From assembly GCA_963709155.1 (NCBI GenBank), contig CAVPVD010000003.1:310001-374000 (forward strand): a stretch of 64,000 bases of DNA, given 5' to 3'. Both the position numbers and the translations under genes were made by a program. The notes under the pieces were generated by a model, which worked only from the letters and a program-made list of their open reading frames with translations, ran no database searches and was not told the DNA's origin. Position 1 is the stretch's first letter. Each line of letters begins with the position of its first letter. Positions 63,157 to 64,000 of the stretch are shown here, one piece after another. The stretch comes from Bog-159 sp963709155. Its GTDB lineage: Bacteria > Acidobacteriota > Terriglobia > Bryobacterales > Bryobacteraceae.

Positions 63157-64000
63157 ATGACTCCGTTACAGAACCTGGCGCCGCTGCGCTGGCCGAGCGG
63201 TCCCCTCGAGATCGCCAAGCGCGAGAAGACCGAGGGCTTCGATGCGGCGATCCGGCAGACGCTGGAGCTCTGGCACGAGCCGGAGGCCCTCGAAGTTCTT
63301 AAGGATACGCCCATCGACTGCATTGTGATCGGTTGGGCGGCCGGTTTGCCCGAGGATGCCGCGCAGCAGGGCAGCGCCAGCCGCCTGCTGGAGGCGGCGC
63401 GGCGGCGGAACCTGGCGGTGGTGGGCTGGGTGGAGGGCGCGGCGGACCCGCGCGCCGCTATGGCGGCGGCCAAGACAGCCGGGCTGGCGGCAGTGGCGAT
63501 GGCGAACTTTACAGGCAGCGCGGATCTTCCCGTGATCGCCTGGGCCGACCGTGCCGGCGTTCCCTGGGATTCCGAAGCCGCCGCCGTGGCGATTACCGGA
63601 AATGTGTGGCCGGGAGTGAGCATGGCGAACGACGGCGCCGACGCCACCTCCGGCCCGACCAGCGTGCCTTGGCTCGATTCCAACAGTTGGTACATCCAGA
63701 TGGCGAGCGCGCGCCTGAAGCCGCCGCTTTGGGTGATGTTCGATCCTCCCGGCAAGGGCGCGGTGGTGCCTGGGCACAGCTATGTCAAAGCCATCTGCGA
63801 CTCGGCGGCCGGCGGCGGGCGGTGGGTGATCTCGCTCGACGACCATCTACGGGCCGGACTGGCGGCCCGGAACCCGGCTGCCGAACAATCCTGGAAACAG
63901 ATCGCCGCCGCGGCGCGTTTTTTCAAAGAGCACGCGGAGTGGAAATCCTACCGTTCGTTGGGGCTGGTGGGAGTGATCTCGGATTACACCGGCGGCAATT
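63157..64000 (+). CDS. Conserved acidobacterial protein, partial at the window edge
   Basis: The reading is open from ATG (63157) to the end of the window, 281 residues, with no stop. It begins MTPLQNLAPLRWPSGPLEIA and continues with FDAAIRQTLELWHEPEALEV and DCIVIGWAAGLPEDAA. The alternation of beta strands and helices suggests a TIM-barrel-like fold, possibly a glycoside hydrolase-like protein, but no catalytic motif is certain. It is distinct from the GH13 genes upstream. Confidence 0.6.
   Translation, partial: MTPLQNLAPLRWPSGPLEIAKREKTEGFDAAIRQTLELWHEPEALEVLKDTPIDCIVIGWAAGLPEDAAQQGSASRLLEAARRRNLAVVGWVEGAADPRAAMAAAKTAGLAAVAMANFTGSADLPVIAWADRAGVPWDSEAAAVAITGNVWPGVSMANDGADATSGPTSVPWLDSNSWYIQMASARLKPPLWVMFDPPGKGAVVPGHSYVKAICDSAAGGGRWVISLDDHLRAGLAARNPAAEQSWKQIAAAARFFKEHAEWKSYRSLGLVGVISDYTGGN

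Overview
The window reads as a chromosomal segment of a high-GC Acidobacteriota genome, most likely of the Solibacter/Bryobacterales lineage. The support is indirect but consistent: a TIGR03437-type Solibacter domain protein, a fragment of an acidobacterial ADOP-type permease, an ECF sigma factor paired with a PD40-propeller Ser/Thr kinase, an S53 sedolisin, and two members of the STGPRTPxGK family. No tRNA, rRNA or CRISPR array was recognised.

Layout. 0-2.3 kb: end of a ribosomal operon (rpsD-rpoA-rplQ). 2.4-6.6 kb: a Fic AMPylator with possible self-operators, a gene-poor stretch, an internally deleted DUF3857/3858 remnant and two lineage-specific hypotheticals. 6.8-14.1 kb: S53 protease, TauE/SafE permease, then a protein-quality block (hsp20-clpB-htpX) and a DinB-like protein. 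14.2-17.6 kb: sigma factor plus Ser/Thr kinase whose frame is cut by one in-frame amber codon. 17.6-26.3 kb: a decayed region holding a truncated IS3 element, a truncated amidase, an FAD-linked alditol/aldonolactone-type oxidase, a chimeric ADOP/DUF2961 remnant, an unrecognised 631-aa protein and a twice-frameshifted TIGR03437 gene. 26.4-33.4 kb: TPR lipoprotein, PilZ protein, katG-fur and acetate kinase. 33.8-39.4 kb: a six-PAS sensor kinase with a periplasmic binding-protein-like input domain, and a receiver-kinase partner. 39.6-46.6 kb: glycosyltransferase-like protein, a Gfo/Idh/MocA gene split by a 1,031-bp insertion carrying a phage terminase fragment, and a group of small stress-type genes (DUF1328, DUF3309, UdgX, DUF3175, DUF6496, PRC-barrel, VTT). 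46.8-53.4 kb: glgX-treZ-treY, which converts glycogen to trehalose. 53.6-62.0 kb: a TamA/BamA-like porin, a SurA-like chaperone and TamB, tightly coupled. The window ends with a YihY/BrkB membrane protein and a gene running off the edge.

The most unusual feature is a family of short intergenic mosaics, found at more than a dozen places from 0.7 to 63 kb. Each is assembled from a small set of interchangeable hairpin modules and usually ends in GTGGGGC/GCCCCAC or GTGCGCCAC caps. In at least three cases the mosaic has become coding sequence: the signal-peptide N-region of the SurA-like protein, the C-terminus of the DUF6496 protein, and apparently the stop codon of treY. The second notable event is the 1,031-bp insertion in the oxidoreductase gene: removing it together with one GTTTAT copy restores the reading frame at the base level.
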